DNA of 64,000 nt, from positions 9,625,373 to 9,689,372 of the forward strand of contig CM067065.1 in the NCBI GenBank assembly GCA_033980235.1. The letters are read 5' to 3'. Numbering within the stretch: position 1 is the stretch's first letter; every line of letters begins with the position of its first letter. The position numbers were made by a program, and so were the translations under genes. The DNA comes from Diadema setosum (taxonomy: Eukaryota > Echinodermata > Echinoidea > Diadematoida > Diadematidae). This document shows positions 44,499-57,440 of this stretch, in pieces. Under the pieces are notes generated by a model. The model saw nothing but the letters and a program-made list of their open reading frames with translations. It was not told the origin of the DNA and did no database searches.

Positions 44499-44746
44499 GA
44501 AGAGTTTGTTTGCAAAAACCGATAAGTCCATTTTTGCCAAATGGAGATATTTGCGATTAAAGGTCAAGAAAAATAAAGAGAATAAAAAGAAAAAAATGTG
44601 CCTCTTTTGGCCATAACTTCAAAAATGTGCCTTTATATGTAGTGACCAATATATCATTTAAAAGATATTATTTTGCATTTTATGACAGAGACCGTTCTTC
44701 AAAATCTCCAAAAATGGACTTATCGGTTTTTGCAAACAAACTCTTC
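44499..44746. mobile_element. MITE copy 2 with GAAGAGTTTGTTTGCAAAA ends
   Basis: Ends and core match 28938-29179. It lies 7 bases from the preceding MITE and is followed by a (TA)n tract, so both copies sit at TA repeats. Confidence 0.8.
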
Positions 44747-44785
<39 letters not shown>

Positions 44786-45159
44786 TGAGTGTGAGTGTGT
44801 GTGTGTATGCATAAATTATACTACCTCAAATTTTGACAATATTTCTTAATCTCTCACCCTCCCTCTATCTATCTCTATTTATAGATAGATATATAGATAG
44901 ATACAGATATATTATACACATTATTTACTGTAACTCGAAACGTCATTATCAAAGCATATTAATACCAAACTACGATTTGTATCGTTTAGCAACCTAGCTA
45001 GCTGAAAAACCAAAAGAGGAATATCCGCCTTACACATTGACATCATACACACTAAGCTTTCATTCCTTCCAAAAGTTGACCTCATTTTACACATCCATTC
45101 ACTACTCATAGTCTGCCTCTCTGGATAATCTTATTTCACTCCGATTTTAAACGGATAGT

Positions 45160-45555
45160 ATAGTTTCGATTGGGATGGAGCTGAAAGGTTTCCAGCGTTT
45201 TTTATGATGATTTTTTTTTAAGATAATGAGAAACCCCTTGTAAAACATGAAAGAACATATAATTCTAAGATGAATTCAAAGTTTATTTGAGAAAAACTGA
45301 TTTTGAATTGGCGGAGATATCCAAAAACCAAGCAATCCTAATAACAGGTGTGACCCACTTTTTATTACAATCGCTTGCCTTACTTTGTTTTTGGATATCT
45401 CGACCATTTTCAAAAGCGATTTTTGTCTAATTAATTTTGAATTCCTCTTAATAGAATGGTATGTTCTTAAACATGTCATAAAGACGTTTCTAAATCTCTT
45501 GCAAAATGTTAAAGGCTGAATCCTCCCCTGAAACTACTATACCCTCTCTTTGAAA
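45160..45555. mobile_element. TTAA-type MITE, diverged copy
   Basis: Contains GAAAAACTGATTTTGAATTGGCGGAGATATCC, GGATATCTCGACCATTTTC and an ACTATACCCTCT end, in the order seen in 11847-12238. Confidence 0.5.
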
Positions 45556-46563
45556 TCTAGGACAATGCGGGAGAAAATTCGTTCACTGCTCGGACGTTAC
45601 AATGCTAATGGCAAGTTTCCAAGGCGGTTCATCATTGAGAAAAAAATAGCGAAACACGAACCAAAATGAGCGGTGGTTTATATGGAACTTAAAAGGGCTA
45701 TTCTGTACTTTTAGTATCAAGAAGGTGTTTAGCCTGTTCTCTGCAATTTCTTACTACTGATTGATTAAAATTCCCACCACCATACACATGGAATCGAAAC
45801 ATAAGATAATCATTATGTCAAGGACAGCAACTTGTCTTGACTTCGCCGATGCTAAATTTCGGTTTGTGTCAATGTCTAGAAACTGCCGGTCAGAGTTTGG
45901 AGTTTTTGTTTTTGACGCAGACTCAAACATTAATCACACTCTTTATGGCAGTATCTTAGTGGTCAATGAAGTTAATGTCAACGTGCGTTTAGAGCTAGGT
46001 TATTGATCTGGCTAATCGATCCATTAAGCCGACGATATCGTCTTTTAAAGCTTGAACAAAAGGCGCGCTTGAATAGTGATACCTCGTTGCTGTTGTGGGT
46101 TTTGTTTTAGCTTCATCCTCGACCTACAAAGTGAAACTGTCGACAGTGTCAGGATATTACACAACATTATATATTATGTATGTGCAAGTCCACGCTTTTC
46201 TTTTTCCTGTCCTCAAAACTTCTCCTTTTGTGTACGTGTCTATAATTGTTTTATTGACTGGAGTTGGTTGTTTTACCCTTTTATGACCCCCAAAAAAGTT
46301 AAACAAGAAAAACACACGTTGAATTCAGTCTTGAAGGGAGGAGATTCCTGAAGAAAGACGTGGGTCATAAAAATTGGACTAAATGAATTGGACTAAAATT
46401 GTGGTATACCCCTGGGTTACGCGGACAATAGGTCTCTCGCATGAAAGCAATGTGAGATTATTGAGCAGAGGTGTGAAGATACGAGGTATGAATTTTCTTC
46501 AGTTTGTCTGCCATCTGCACAAAATGAAATTTGCAAGATCGCAACTGCTGATCTACGCTTTAA

Positions 46564-46920
46564 AGGGGAAGGCTAGTAACTGATCAGTGGGAATCAGTGG
46601 AAATGCTGGGAGATGATTGTTCCAATCCTTATGGGATTCATTCAAGAGTTCATTGTATATCTATTGTTGTGTGAAAATGATTTGCTTCAGAACGGTCTCA
46701 TATTCAAGTAATGTGCAGATTAATGCTCCGTCACTGACCAGGGACGCTAACCTGGAAGCATTAAACTGCACATTACTTGAATATGAGACCATTCTGAAGC
46801 AAATCATTTTCACACAACAATAGATATACAATGAACTCTTGAATGAATCCCATAAGGATTGGAACAATCATCTCCCAGCATTTCCACTGATTCCCACTGA
46901 TCAGTTACTAGCCTTCCCCT
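46564..46920. mobile_element. TTAA-flanked palindromic MITE, copy 2
   Basis: Palindrome with arms of about 165 bases beginning AGGGGAAGGCTAGTAACTGA and flanked by TTAA (46560-46563, 46921-46924). It is highly similar to 38706-39053. The arms match so well that both strands encode the same chance ORF (MFQSLWDSFKSSLYIYCCVK). Confidence 0.88.
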
Positions 46921-46974
46921 TTAAACAAACGTGTCGAAAAAAAAAAACACCCCACAGTTGATGACAGGTCGATT

Positions 46975-47157
46975 CCAGCTGGTTTATTTGATCAGTTTGA
47001 TATCTCATCTATCTAAAAACCGATTTTCATCAAATATACTTTTAATCCATCTTACAGTCATATGTTTTTCAATTTGTCATATTAGTAGTTTCTAATTATC
47101 TCGCATAAAGTTTAAACCTGAATCCGAATCTCACCTGAATTATACCATCCCTTTAAG
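46975..47157. mobile_element. Partial TTAA-type MITE
   Basis: Right part only, ending GAATTATACCATCCCTTTAA. Shares ATTTTCATCAAAT and TCTAATTATCTC with the family. Confidence 0.45.
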
Positions 47158-47369
47158 TTCACCTCCTTTTTTTTTTCTTCGCTTATTTCTTTTGTTCTGC
47201 TCCCTTTTGAGCCCAACCATGCATTCTTATGTGAAGCTGCTATGTCATCATCCTTGTTCATTGTGATCTTAAGAGTATTCGTATTCCCTCGTTAAACTCT
47301 GTGTCCAGTCTTGTATAACCAATTTATCATGGTTCCAATGTAAAAGTCTAGAAATCTCCTGGAGGTCTC

Positions 47370-47475
47370 CTTTATTAGATGGACGATCTGAGTTCGAGCC
47401 ACGCCATGGTACTTGTGTCCTTGTGCGACACATTTTCCGACTTACAAAGTTCTACGACAAACACAGTACATGTTG
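47370..47475 (+). mobile_element. tRNA-derived SINE-like fragment
   Basis: GAGTTCGAGCC resembles a pol III B box. It is followed by CACGCCATGGTACTTGTGTCCTTGTGCGACAC, a layout seen in tRNA-derived SINEs of marine invertebrates. No A box identified. Confidence 0.4.
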
Positions 47476-47767
47476 GAAAAAGAAATGAAAACGGGAATTT
47501 TTACTGTCGTCATTTAAGGAGATTTCTGAATGATTTCAAGATTTGTACATTGAAACATGACAGTGTAGATTGTTTACAATGGCTACAGAGTTACAGAATT
47601 CATAGTGACTGGAATAGGAATAGGAATAATTTCAAGAGTCGTAACAAATTACAACGATCGAGTTTGATAACAAAGCAGCATCACGTAAGAATGTAGGATT
47701 GGCTACTCAAGGAAGCAGAACAAAGGAAGAGAGCAGGCATAATTCAGTGTACAGTGTTGATGAAATG

Positions 47768-48052
47768 GGTGCTGTTCGTTATTCCGAAGGTTCGCTATAC
47801 CGAAGGTTCGTTATTCCGAAGGGTCGTTAATCCGAAACACGCAAATTTCCTATACCTAGAGGTTCGTTAATCCGAAAATGAAAAAGGGTTCGTTAATCCG
47901 ACAATTTGTGGCGTTATTCCGAAGGTTCGTTACTCCGAAGATTGGTTAATCCGAAAATAAAATTCGGAACAATGAACCTTCGGAATAACGAATCTTAGGA
48001 ATAAAGAGCCTTCGGAATAACGAACCTTCGGAATAACGAGCTGTAACCGATG
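47768..48052. mobile_element. TTCGTTATTCCGAAGG-repeat element, copy 1
   Basis: Left end GGTGCTGTTCGTTATTCCGA, right end GGAATAACGAGCTGTAACC. The left half carries GGTTCGTTATTCCGAA boxes and the right half their complements, giving an overall foldback. Confidence 0.75.
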
Positions 48053-48929
48053 AAATCACGTAACATTACTGGAATATCATTATGTGTCTCCCATTGTCAT
48101 CATCTTTGTTCAGTGTATCATGTTTGGGGTTTTTATTTTTCAGAGTATCGCTGCTTCTGCTAAAGGACAATAAACTCCAAATATCTATACTTAGTACTAT
48201 CGATTTATATACAATATTATTATGAGGTTAAATAATGTATAAATCATATGGAATTCCCTTTTAAGATGCATGGTTTTTCCTCACCTTGTTAAAAGAAAAA
48301 GATAACCTAAAACCAAACAAATAATTCTAACTCATGACTTAAAGTGGGCTAACGCGACATAGGGAGTGGGGCTGTCATTGTGTTGTAATGTGGGCAGAAA
48401 AAAAACCCCTCTGGAATGTCTCTTTTACTTTCTTATACTCAACACTTTCCATTTTCGCTGGTACATTACAACATTTTTATATATTTTTCCTTAACACATA
48501 TACAAAAACACTTTTCAGAAATAAATGTCGTAATTCCATTATATCTAACTCCATTCTTGATTAGTTGAGATATTTGCAATTAAAGCTGCTAAACACAACG
48601 AATATTTACCAAAAAAAAGGTTTGATTTGCCCTATCTGATGATGGACTTACTTTGATATGTTTAAAAATGGTGCTTAGCTCATTTGCAATAAAATTCTCT
48701 ACATTTATATCTGCGGAAGGTTGCTGGACTGCAATGCAAATCATAACAAAAAGGCGAAAATACGAGCTCTAGTGTTTTGAATCTGTATTTCATTCATTTC
48801 ATTTCATTTATTCCATTTCAAGCACAGCACAATTGTAGCATAAAATTTGCATACATGTACATACAAAGTCAAACGAAAGCGTAATACGTTCACTTCTTTT
48901 CTGTCTTTCCTCTGAGTATATTACTTTAG

Positions 48930-48930
<1 letters not shown>

Positions 48931-48967
<37 letters not shown>
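48931..48967 (+). repeat. (CT)n microsatellite
   Basis: Long CT tract with two single-base interruptions. Confidence 0.9.
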
Positions 48968-48968
<1 letters not shown>

Positions 48969-48969
48969 G

Positions 48970-51900
48970 CTACTATCGCCTCTAAAATCCGGTGGAATTT
49001 CCCGCTGCATCCCGTGATAAGTTTACTCCAGTAAACAATGGTGAGTACCTGAATACTCACAAAAGTTATCACTTTTTCAACAGACTGGGAGAACGTGTGT
49101 CTTATTCTTATGGTTGGGTACAGGTCACTTCCGGTGTAGTGGAAACAAACGGCTCACCGGTACAGTACATGCGCGGAGCTATCAAGAGTGTGGATCGACG
49201 TGAATGCAGCTGTCATGCACAAGATTAGTATCGTGAAGGAATTTACGTGGTAATACAGACGACTAAGCGTTGACGTTCAGAATCCTCAAACTAACATTTT
49301 GTTTACTTTTTTAAAAATAAAATTTCTTGTGGCTATCAGAAATATTAAGACGGGCCCCCTTGCCCGTTTCATGGCATTGCAAAGGCAACCATGGAAGAAA
49401 GGTGTATAATTTCGTATCCACAAAGCGCCGATCGTTGCTAAATACAAATCATTTCTAAATACAAATGCAAAATAAATAAAATCATTTGACGTCAAGAAAA
49501 CAGCGAATGTGAATTAATGGAACATGCGTATTGACCTTTGTCAACCGTAAAGCATTGATTGAATGTGGTGTAATTTAAGTGAAAACGTTGAGACAAAGAT
49601 ATGTACCCTCAGGTTCTAGTTCTGCTTAATGTATTGATTATAACCATAATTGCACTTCTAAGGCGACATCAAAAGAGTTTTTTAAATCGTTATTATCATT
49701 ATCATAATACATAAATATATTAAATTCCATTCACAACACAAATCTTACAAGCATTTAATTTAATTCAATTTTATTTCATTTGTTTCAATCAATCGACAAG
49801 GATAAAAGAAGCATATGACATAGGCCCTAACATACAAATCCAAACAACGGTGACATAGAGTACTATACATGCACTATACAAGCACAAATTACACAATACC
49901 TGCGACGATGAAGGGTGGAATGTACATGAGAAATCCTTTTTATGAATAGTGAAACTCAACATACCTAATAATGTGAAGAAACAAATTGAAAGCGGCAGAA
50001 AAATGAAATAATCAAAATACATGTATCACGCAAAATTTAAAACCAGTACTTTCACACAGAACATCAGTATGAACTCAGAAGAATCTGTTTGTACTGTTTT
50101 TAAGAAAATATTACGCACACACACACACAAAAAAAAAAACAGTTACATTCTGAAAATGTGTTTTTGTACGTTCATGGTTCAGGGTAAAATTGGAGTACGA
50201 ACGCAATACACGGTCACATCCATTTAGAGGTGCATCATCTGACGGGTGTGGACGTGCTACGGTGCGTGCAGCTATAAATCGTGTGGTTTTTCTCATCACA
50301 TGACATCCATTCTGTCAACCTGGATTTATTTGTTTTTCTTCTGTAATTGCTGGAAAACTTTCAGAGGCGTCGGGGGAAAAATGTGTGTTCATATCTGCTG
50401 ATTTTTATTTCTGCTTTTCTGTGCTAAAGGGGGAAAAATAAAACAAAACATTACACAAAATCACGATGTAGGCCTACAGAGATGGTTTTGTTTTTCTTTC
50501 TTTTTTTTTTTCCAGTGAGAAAAGCGGAAAATATCAAGGCTGTAAAGGAAATGATGCTTTGATAAGAGAAAAAGAAACGTTTTGACCTGTCATCAGAAGT
50601 CGGAAATCACATGTTTATAAGAGAGACCTTAGCAAAATATCCGGTTGAGGAGTGGTCTTCCGAGTCAAATATTTACCTGCATAGTAATTATTTCGCAGTG
50701 TAGAATGACACCTCTTTTATTTCAACCCTTCTTTTGGACTTCTGGAGGGGAAATGGCCGAATGCATTTGTTTATTTTGGTTGGAGATTAATTTTATCAAA
50801 ACACAAAACAAACCTCAAAATCATGTAATCATAATCCAAGATTAAAGCTTCCCCATGAAGAGGTGACACATTTAAGAAGATTAAAGATGATGTTTATTCT
50901 CAAATGGATACTTTTCGTAATATTGTTATATGTGATAGATCCAATCTTTCTGAACGAGCCGAAGTATAGAGAGTTGCGCCATTTTAATAGTCACAAACCA
51001 TATATCTCTGCATACTGTAAGAAAGCTTTAAAGGGGCATTATAGATAATATCTATAAAATTCACATCAAATCGAGAGTGTCATGTTATAGATTTGTCGAA
51101 GTTATTGTGGTACTTGAGCAGATAAAAGAACACCCTGAAAATCCAAAACATAATTCACTGAACAAGGATGACGATAATAAAGGAGGCTCACACGTTCCAG
51201 TAATGTAACAATGTAATTCCATTGCAATTACAGTACTGCTTGCTTTAAAGTTCACTTGTGTAAAAGCCATGCATCCTTTCTCTTTTTTTTTTTCTGCTTT
51301 AATTAGCACCTTATCATGGGTTCTTATACGAAGCTGGTATGTTATCGCCCTAGTTCATTGTGATTTGTAATGCTTTCTGAAAACATTCCTTTTTTCTCAT
51401 CTTGATCAATATAAGTTCTGATATTCTGTACTCATAACTGATTTATGGCGTTCAAATGCAGAAGTCTAAAAATCATCTGGAGCCCTACGTTAAGGCCACC
51501 TCACCAATATAATACTGACGATTTGTATATCTGTGTCGGACAACAGCAATAAAAACAAACATAACAAACACCAAACAAACCTTAGCGTTTGTACTGCTCT
51601 GTACGTATAGTCATCGGTTGATAATGCAATGATTTCGCATTCTGTTCGCGTTGGCTGAACACCACGGATTGAACTTCAATTATTTGATTATTATTAAATA
51701 AGTAATTAGTTGAAAGGTTGAAAAAGTTTCCTGAAATTGGGATTGAAACTAAGACATAGTAGCACAGGTGCCTGCTGGTATTTCTGACAAGTTTCCACTC
51801 CACCGGTACTCAAATTTTCCTTTCCATGTATTTCATTTAATTTCGACTTCATTTGAATTCTTTTCCACATCCAAATAACTTAAAATTGCTACACAATACC

Positions 51901-53100
51901 ATTGACAATTTGTACAAGAAGGTAAAATGACATGAAGCAAATTAGAATGCGTACACTGAAAAAAAAATCAAAGAACAGCTTCGTATATGAATGAATATGT
52001 CCTACACAAACATACACATACAAGTGTATTATAATTATGCATTATAATAAGATCCTTATGAAAACAATACGAGTTGAAATAGCAATAATTACCAAGGAAC
52101 ACGGAGGGCGTCTGCAAAAGGAAAAAAAAAAACTAGAGAAAGAGGAAAGCTTTAACAATTATCATTTTTCCTGAGGAAGGAAAAAAAAGAGAAAAGAAAA
52201 CAAGCATACATTCACATATTATGTATTATATATATATTTACATGTATACATTATAATATAAATATAAATATATTATGTAAATATACTATACATATAAATA
52301 GGTATATATATAACGCTATTTCCACCCATAAGGGGAAATGCGGAATAGATGATAGTTTGGGAGAATTTAAAAAAAAGGCATAAAAATATTCAGAAAAATG
52401 GAAATATTTCCCTTTTTGAAAAATTCTGCATTAATATGGGCTCATGGCGGCTCAATTAAGGATTGAACTGTCAAGAGCACAAATGCATCTTATACCACTA
52501 AATTCTGTATGCTAATGACAAAATACAAGTCTTTTTCAGAAAAAAAAGCAGATATACCTAAATTTTCCCAATATTCCGTTTCCGACGCACATCCAATATA
52601 TACACCATTTTTTTTTTTGCATGTCTACCAATCTCCCCTAAATTGTATTGATGGTACAGTCCTCAATCTACACACACTATGCCATCTGTGCCCTATTGTA
52701 GAGTAGTCCTGGGGCACCAGATAAATGAAAAGGCTTCGAAAAACATTGTCAAAACCTCAAGGGAAATCAAAATCCCCCTTTGGAAGGATTCTCCTTAAGT
52801 TACAGTGTACTTCTTTTTCAGACGTATATTCCCCCAATGACGCTTCTATACTTACTTTGCAACAAAGTGGTCTAATACTGTAATGATCTACAGCAATACT
52901 GTGACTTTAGCAGGTAGGAGTATCGGTTGCTCAATCAGGAATCAAACACATGATATCCTCTGCATGTTGCTGGGTATATCAGGTGTGTTGGAGTGTTGAC
53001 CAATAGGTAAGATGCGCTTTTTTATCAATGCACCTGTTTTATAATTTTTTTTTTTTTTTTTTGGTCTAGATGTGACTTAAGACTACATCTTTATTCCATT
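48970..53100. other. No recognised gene
   Basis: AT-rich, with short T- and A-runs. The ORF 48992-49228 has no recognisable domain. Nothing else stands out. Confidence 0.4.
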
Positions 53101-53102
53101 AA

Positions 53103-53325
53103 AGGGATGGTTTAATTTCGGTTGATGTGGAGATTTAGATTTGAACTCTTTGTAACCATTTTGTTTTACTTTGTGTTTGGAAAGCTCAACCGTTTCAAGA
53201 GTGATTTTCATCAAATGACCGTTGATTTCATTATTCTAAGCTCTTTCATATTTCATCAGTAGTTTCTACACAAAGAGTTCAAATCTTTAATTTATTCTTT
53301 ATCCAAAGAATACCATACATTTAAC
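53103..53325. mobile_element. TTAA-type MITE, short copy
   Basis: Starts AGGGATGGTTTAATTTCGG after TTAA and contains GATTTTCATCAAAT. The right end is not clear. Confidence 0.45.
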
Positions 53326-53559
53326 ACATATGAATCTTCGATTTGGCTGAAACTTTGCCATTCTGCTTGTTTCTTTGTCCTTCAAATGTGTCTGTCCTTA
53401 TTCGCACAATAGAACACAGCTCGTCATTTTCATTATGTTATAACCACTTTGTTGATGTCATGTTATTATAGGTCGCAGACTTGGGTTCTGGCTTTTTAGA
53501 ATAGGATATCTTATTAGTTTCGAAGAATGGACAAGTTAAACTCGATACTCTGCAATAAT

Positions 53560-53650
53560 AATAGTAATAGTAATAATAATGATGATGATGATGATGATAA
53601 TTATAATAATAATAATAATAATATTAATAACAATAATAATAATAATAGTA
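53560..53650 (+). repeat. (AAT)n / (GAT)n microsatellite
   Basis: AATAATAATG, GATGATGATGATG and further AAT units. Confidence 0.85.
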
Positions 53651-53844
53651 ATTACAAAACCAAACATCTGAGTTTTTGATTCGCAAGTAAAACTAGAAAT
53701 TTTAGACAGGTTTTGACTGTCGTGCGTCTCTGCATAATGCTGTTACTTTGCTATTAATGGTTTATGATTTTCATGGACTAGCGTTGAGATCCTTATTGGG
53801 AATGTAATATCAGCATTCCTGATCTTATTCAAATTCATGAATTT

Positions 53845-53975
53845 CAGGAGGTCGTAGGTTCGAATCCTGCTCGAGTATGTACGCCCATGATTTTTTATCA
53901 TGGCTACTACTAAAAAACACTGATCAATTCAGTGCTTATTTACGTCGATGTAGGGCAATTTGTCAATCAGTTGCA
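53845..53975 (+). mobile_element. SINE-like fragment with B-box motif
   Basis: GGTCGTAGGTTCGAATCCTGC contains an exact GGTTCGAATCC B box in a T-arm-like context. It is followed by CGAGTATGTACGCCCATGA. No full tRNA fold could be drawn, so this is taken as a SINE remnant. Confidence 0.4.
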
Positions 53976-54800
53976 ATTCCTGATCTTATCATCATTGTCT
54001 TTATTTTTTCTTCATTAAAGCATCGTATCGTGCTCGTGGGACCCCGGAAATCTTCAAATTCTGGAACAATGTCCTAAAGTAAAGCGATATTTAATGATAA
54101 AAATGTATCAAAAAGAACACGATACGATTTCTTCCAGTAACATCATTGTGACCGGAAAGCAACACTCAAAGGTAAAAGTCCTGAAAGACTATTTTGCGGC
54201 TTCCTGAAGTGACATTAATTAAAATGCAACAATCTTTTTTTTTCCACTAATCCCCCCAAATTTAAGCAGACATGTTTTCTTTTTTCCTGCCAGCCTGTAC
54301 CTTCAATATAACACCCTTTAATGACATTTTTGCTGGGATGGATTATTTTCTAATACCAGTTACATCGAAGCAATAGGTGTTCTTTACAAGTTCAGTTGTC
54401 AACATTAAAGACGCCCGGTCGTCAATTTCAATGGGGATAAATCTCTTGTTTGCTGATGCTGTAACACAGTTCGCGCGAGTACGAAACTATGTCTTGTCGA
54501 AAGTATTTTGAGGATCAGCGAAATGTTCCTTCACAGAGGCCGAGGAGACAAGTCTTCGGCACAAGCTCGGATGTGATTGTTCGGTTTTGCGTGTGCTGCT
54601 CATTAACTCGTATACATTTCTCGAGCTAGTGCCGTAAGTCACTAGATCAGCGCCGATATGCACAGTAGTAACCGTCTGCGTAGCGACTCGATCCTCGTAA
54701 TAATTTGACAATTTGTAATTGTGTTACGTTTTTCATTTTTGCGACGAAGAAGAATATCACGCCTAAGGGCCTACGGCTACGGCCTGAGATGGATCTATAG

Positions 54801-54977
54801 GACATATCATTCGCAGATTTGTCTATTGCTGACATTGAAGCGGTAGATCCCACAAGCTGCAAATGCTCTGGTTCGTGCTGGTATAAGACGGGGCGAAATT
54901 GCTGTCCTTGCAAGAGTGGGGGCAGAGCTGCACAGCGAAGCAGTGCTGCAAGCTGTGGTAATATAAACGGCGAGTAG
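54801..54977 (+). other. Possible small Cys-rich exon
   Basis: 58 open codons to TAG, with nine cysteines in a compact pattern: SCKCSGSCWYK, RNCCPCKSGG and a later SCGN. No Met precedes it in frame; a TAG lies directly upstream, with weak AG acceptors nearby (TCTATAG, TTCGCAG). The surrounding 54.4-55.5 kb is CpG-rich. It could be an exon of an unrecognised secreted or metal-binding protein, or chance. Confidence 0.25.
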
Positions 54978-55685
54978 CCGACCCTGTACCAATAGGTCAA
55001 CCAGCTGTGTCAATTTCAGTAAGTAGACCTAGGCTGTAGTATAGGCTATAGTCTAAACTTATTGATTCATTATTGTTCTACCAGTCACTAGACCTAGAAT
55101 ATTTCGATCGCGAATTACTGTGATGTTACGAAGTATATGTAGTAGGGCCTACATAGGCCTACAGTCAACATACATAATTGCTCGCTACTCGTACTCTCGC
55201 ATAAACATTAGGCATGCAATCCATCAGTGTGGCCAGGCCAGCTGCGTACGCATAGGCGCGCGCGTACTCGTTCGCTGAGATATGAGCAAGAGAAAGATCT
55301 CGAATGCTCCAAAACTGTAAGCCGAACGATGGAGAATAGCGTCATTACGTGCGTTCGGCTTTAGGAGAAAGCAACTTGGGCCGCTGTCGTGTATTCGGAA
55401 CTGCATGGTCTAGTTCGTACGTGATACCCGATCTCTCAATAACACACTGGTGAATGTGAATTTTGCACGGAATGTGCGGCGTGCGCACAATTCAAAATTA
55501 CCATTGCGAGCTTTTTCTCACGACGACGGGGCGTCTTTAAGGTCCAGTATTGGAACGGTTTTAGTTGGGCAAAACATTTGTATCAATTCTCAGTAATTCT
55601 AAGCAATTATTCTCAGTAATATATGAATTTTGGGACCTGTAGTTTTACAAGCCAACCTTTATGACGGCCCTATCATTTTTCTGGT

Positions 55686-56119
55686 TACAGTTCGTTATTC
55701 CGAATGTTCGTTTTTCCGACGGTTCTTTAGTCCGAAGGTTCTTTAGTCCGAAGGTTCTTTAGATCGAAGGCTCGTTATTTCGAAGGTTCGTTATTCCGAA
55801 GATTCATTATTCCGAAGGTTCAAACCGAAAATGAAATAAGGTTCGTTATTCCGAAGGTTCGTAATCCGAAAATGACACAAAGCTCGTTATTCCGAAGGTT
55901 CGGAATAACGAACCTTCGGAATAATGAACCCTATTTCAATTTCGGATTAACGAACCTTCGGAATAACGCCACAAATGTTCGGATTAACGAACCCTTTTTC
56001 TTTTTCGGATTAGCGAACCTCTACGTATAGGGATTTTGTGTGTTTCGGATAAACGATCGAACCTTCGGAATAACAAACCTTCGGAATAAGGAACCTTCGG
56101 AATAACGAACAGCACCCAT
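55686..56119. mobile_element. TTCGTTATTCCGAAGG-repeat element, copy 2 (inverted relative to copy 1)
   Basis: Left end GGTTACAGTTCGTTATTCCGA, right end GGAATAACGAACAGCACCC: the end types are swapped compared with 47768-48052. It contains more than ten boxes of the same motif. Confidence 0.75.
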
Positions 56120-57324
56120 ATTTCTGTTACTTCTTTGAGACACCCGTGTCCATTAACATTATGTTCAGTAAGTTCTTTATTAAATCACCGTTGGTGCAAT
56201 CAAAATGCACGGTAGTATACATTTGTATTCTTATTTGTTGTACTGATGGCAGTGAAATTGTTGTTTCTTTAAGAAAAATAGAAGTATGAAAATATATTGA
56301 ACTGACCTGAACTATTATTGCTACATGACTGAAATATTTAGGAAAACAGAAAATGTATAAATAAAGATAAATAAAAACAAAGACAATTTCGTAGCCAAAT
56401 TGATCCCCTGATCCCATGAAGGACATGTACGGCCCCTCAGGAAACCTGAAAAACATAACTGCGGTTTTTGATACTGTGTCGTGACTTTGTAACTGCCCCA
56501 CATTTTACGAATGTCACCGTTGAATTAATGCCAACTGTAATGCCTGTTTTATTTTGTACTTCGGCATGCCGACGAATCGGTAAGTGGAATGATTGTCAAG
56601 AAAAAAAAAGAGAGAACGAAACAAAAAACATTATTTACTTTTATTTATTCCTTTTCTACAAACGCAATCATAGCTCAATACGTTGAATTTGATGAAGCAA
56701 CCACGTCATTTAGGTCGACTTTACAAAAAGGGTGCAATTCGAATGATAAGTAAAGGATCATTTCTTAGTCACACACGTCCCTTATTCGAAGAACATAACA
56801 TACTATTTTTCATATGAACACATTTTCATCGCTGATTTAATATATTCATATACAAATATTTTGCCAAAGTTTATTAATATGTACTTCATTCACAATAAGA
56901 ATAATGTTGTAATAGTACATAGATGAATAAATTGTATATTCCTAACTTTAAATACTGCACATCAAGACACAGATTTAAACACATGGGACCAGTATTGTGG
57001 AATGTCATTACAAATTTGATAGAATTGTTTCACAGACTTTCAATATTCGAAAGAAACTATAAATTTGTCTTGTTCATAAACAAATTTTGCTCTTTCTGAA
57101 TTTTAATGGGTTTTTTTTTTATGTATTGCATTAATGCAAATATTCTTAGTTGTAAATCTCGGGATCGGTCCTAGAAAGGCCAACGTTGTATTTCAACCCC
57201 ACCCCCAAACTGAAACAACTGTTTTCATGTTGTGTTTTGTCTCTTAATTGTCAAAATGTTACAGTACTTTTTTCCCTGTACTGTTTCTATGTTCTGTAGT
57301 TCTCATATTCTTTGTATAAGATGT

Positions 57325-57440
57325 CGAAATGGAATGAAATGAAATGAAATGAAATGAAATGAAATGGAATTGAATGGAATGGAATGGAATAGAATGGAAT
57401 GGAATGGAATGAAATGAAATGATATGAAATGAAATGAAAT
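57325..57440 (+). repeat. (GAAAT)n / (GGAAT)n minisatellite
   Basis: Over twenty units of GAAAT or GGAAT. Confidence 0.9.

Noticed and set aside
48992..49228. 78-residue ORF after a (CT)n tract
   Set aside because: No domain recognised and no supporting exon structure; could be chance.
53845..53880. tRNA gene
   Set aside because: A B box and T-arm-like sequence are present, but no acceptor stem, anticodon arm or A box could be paired.
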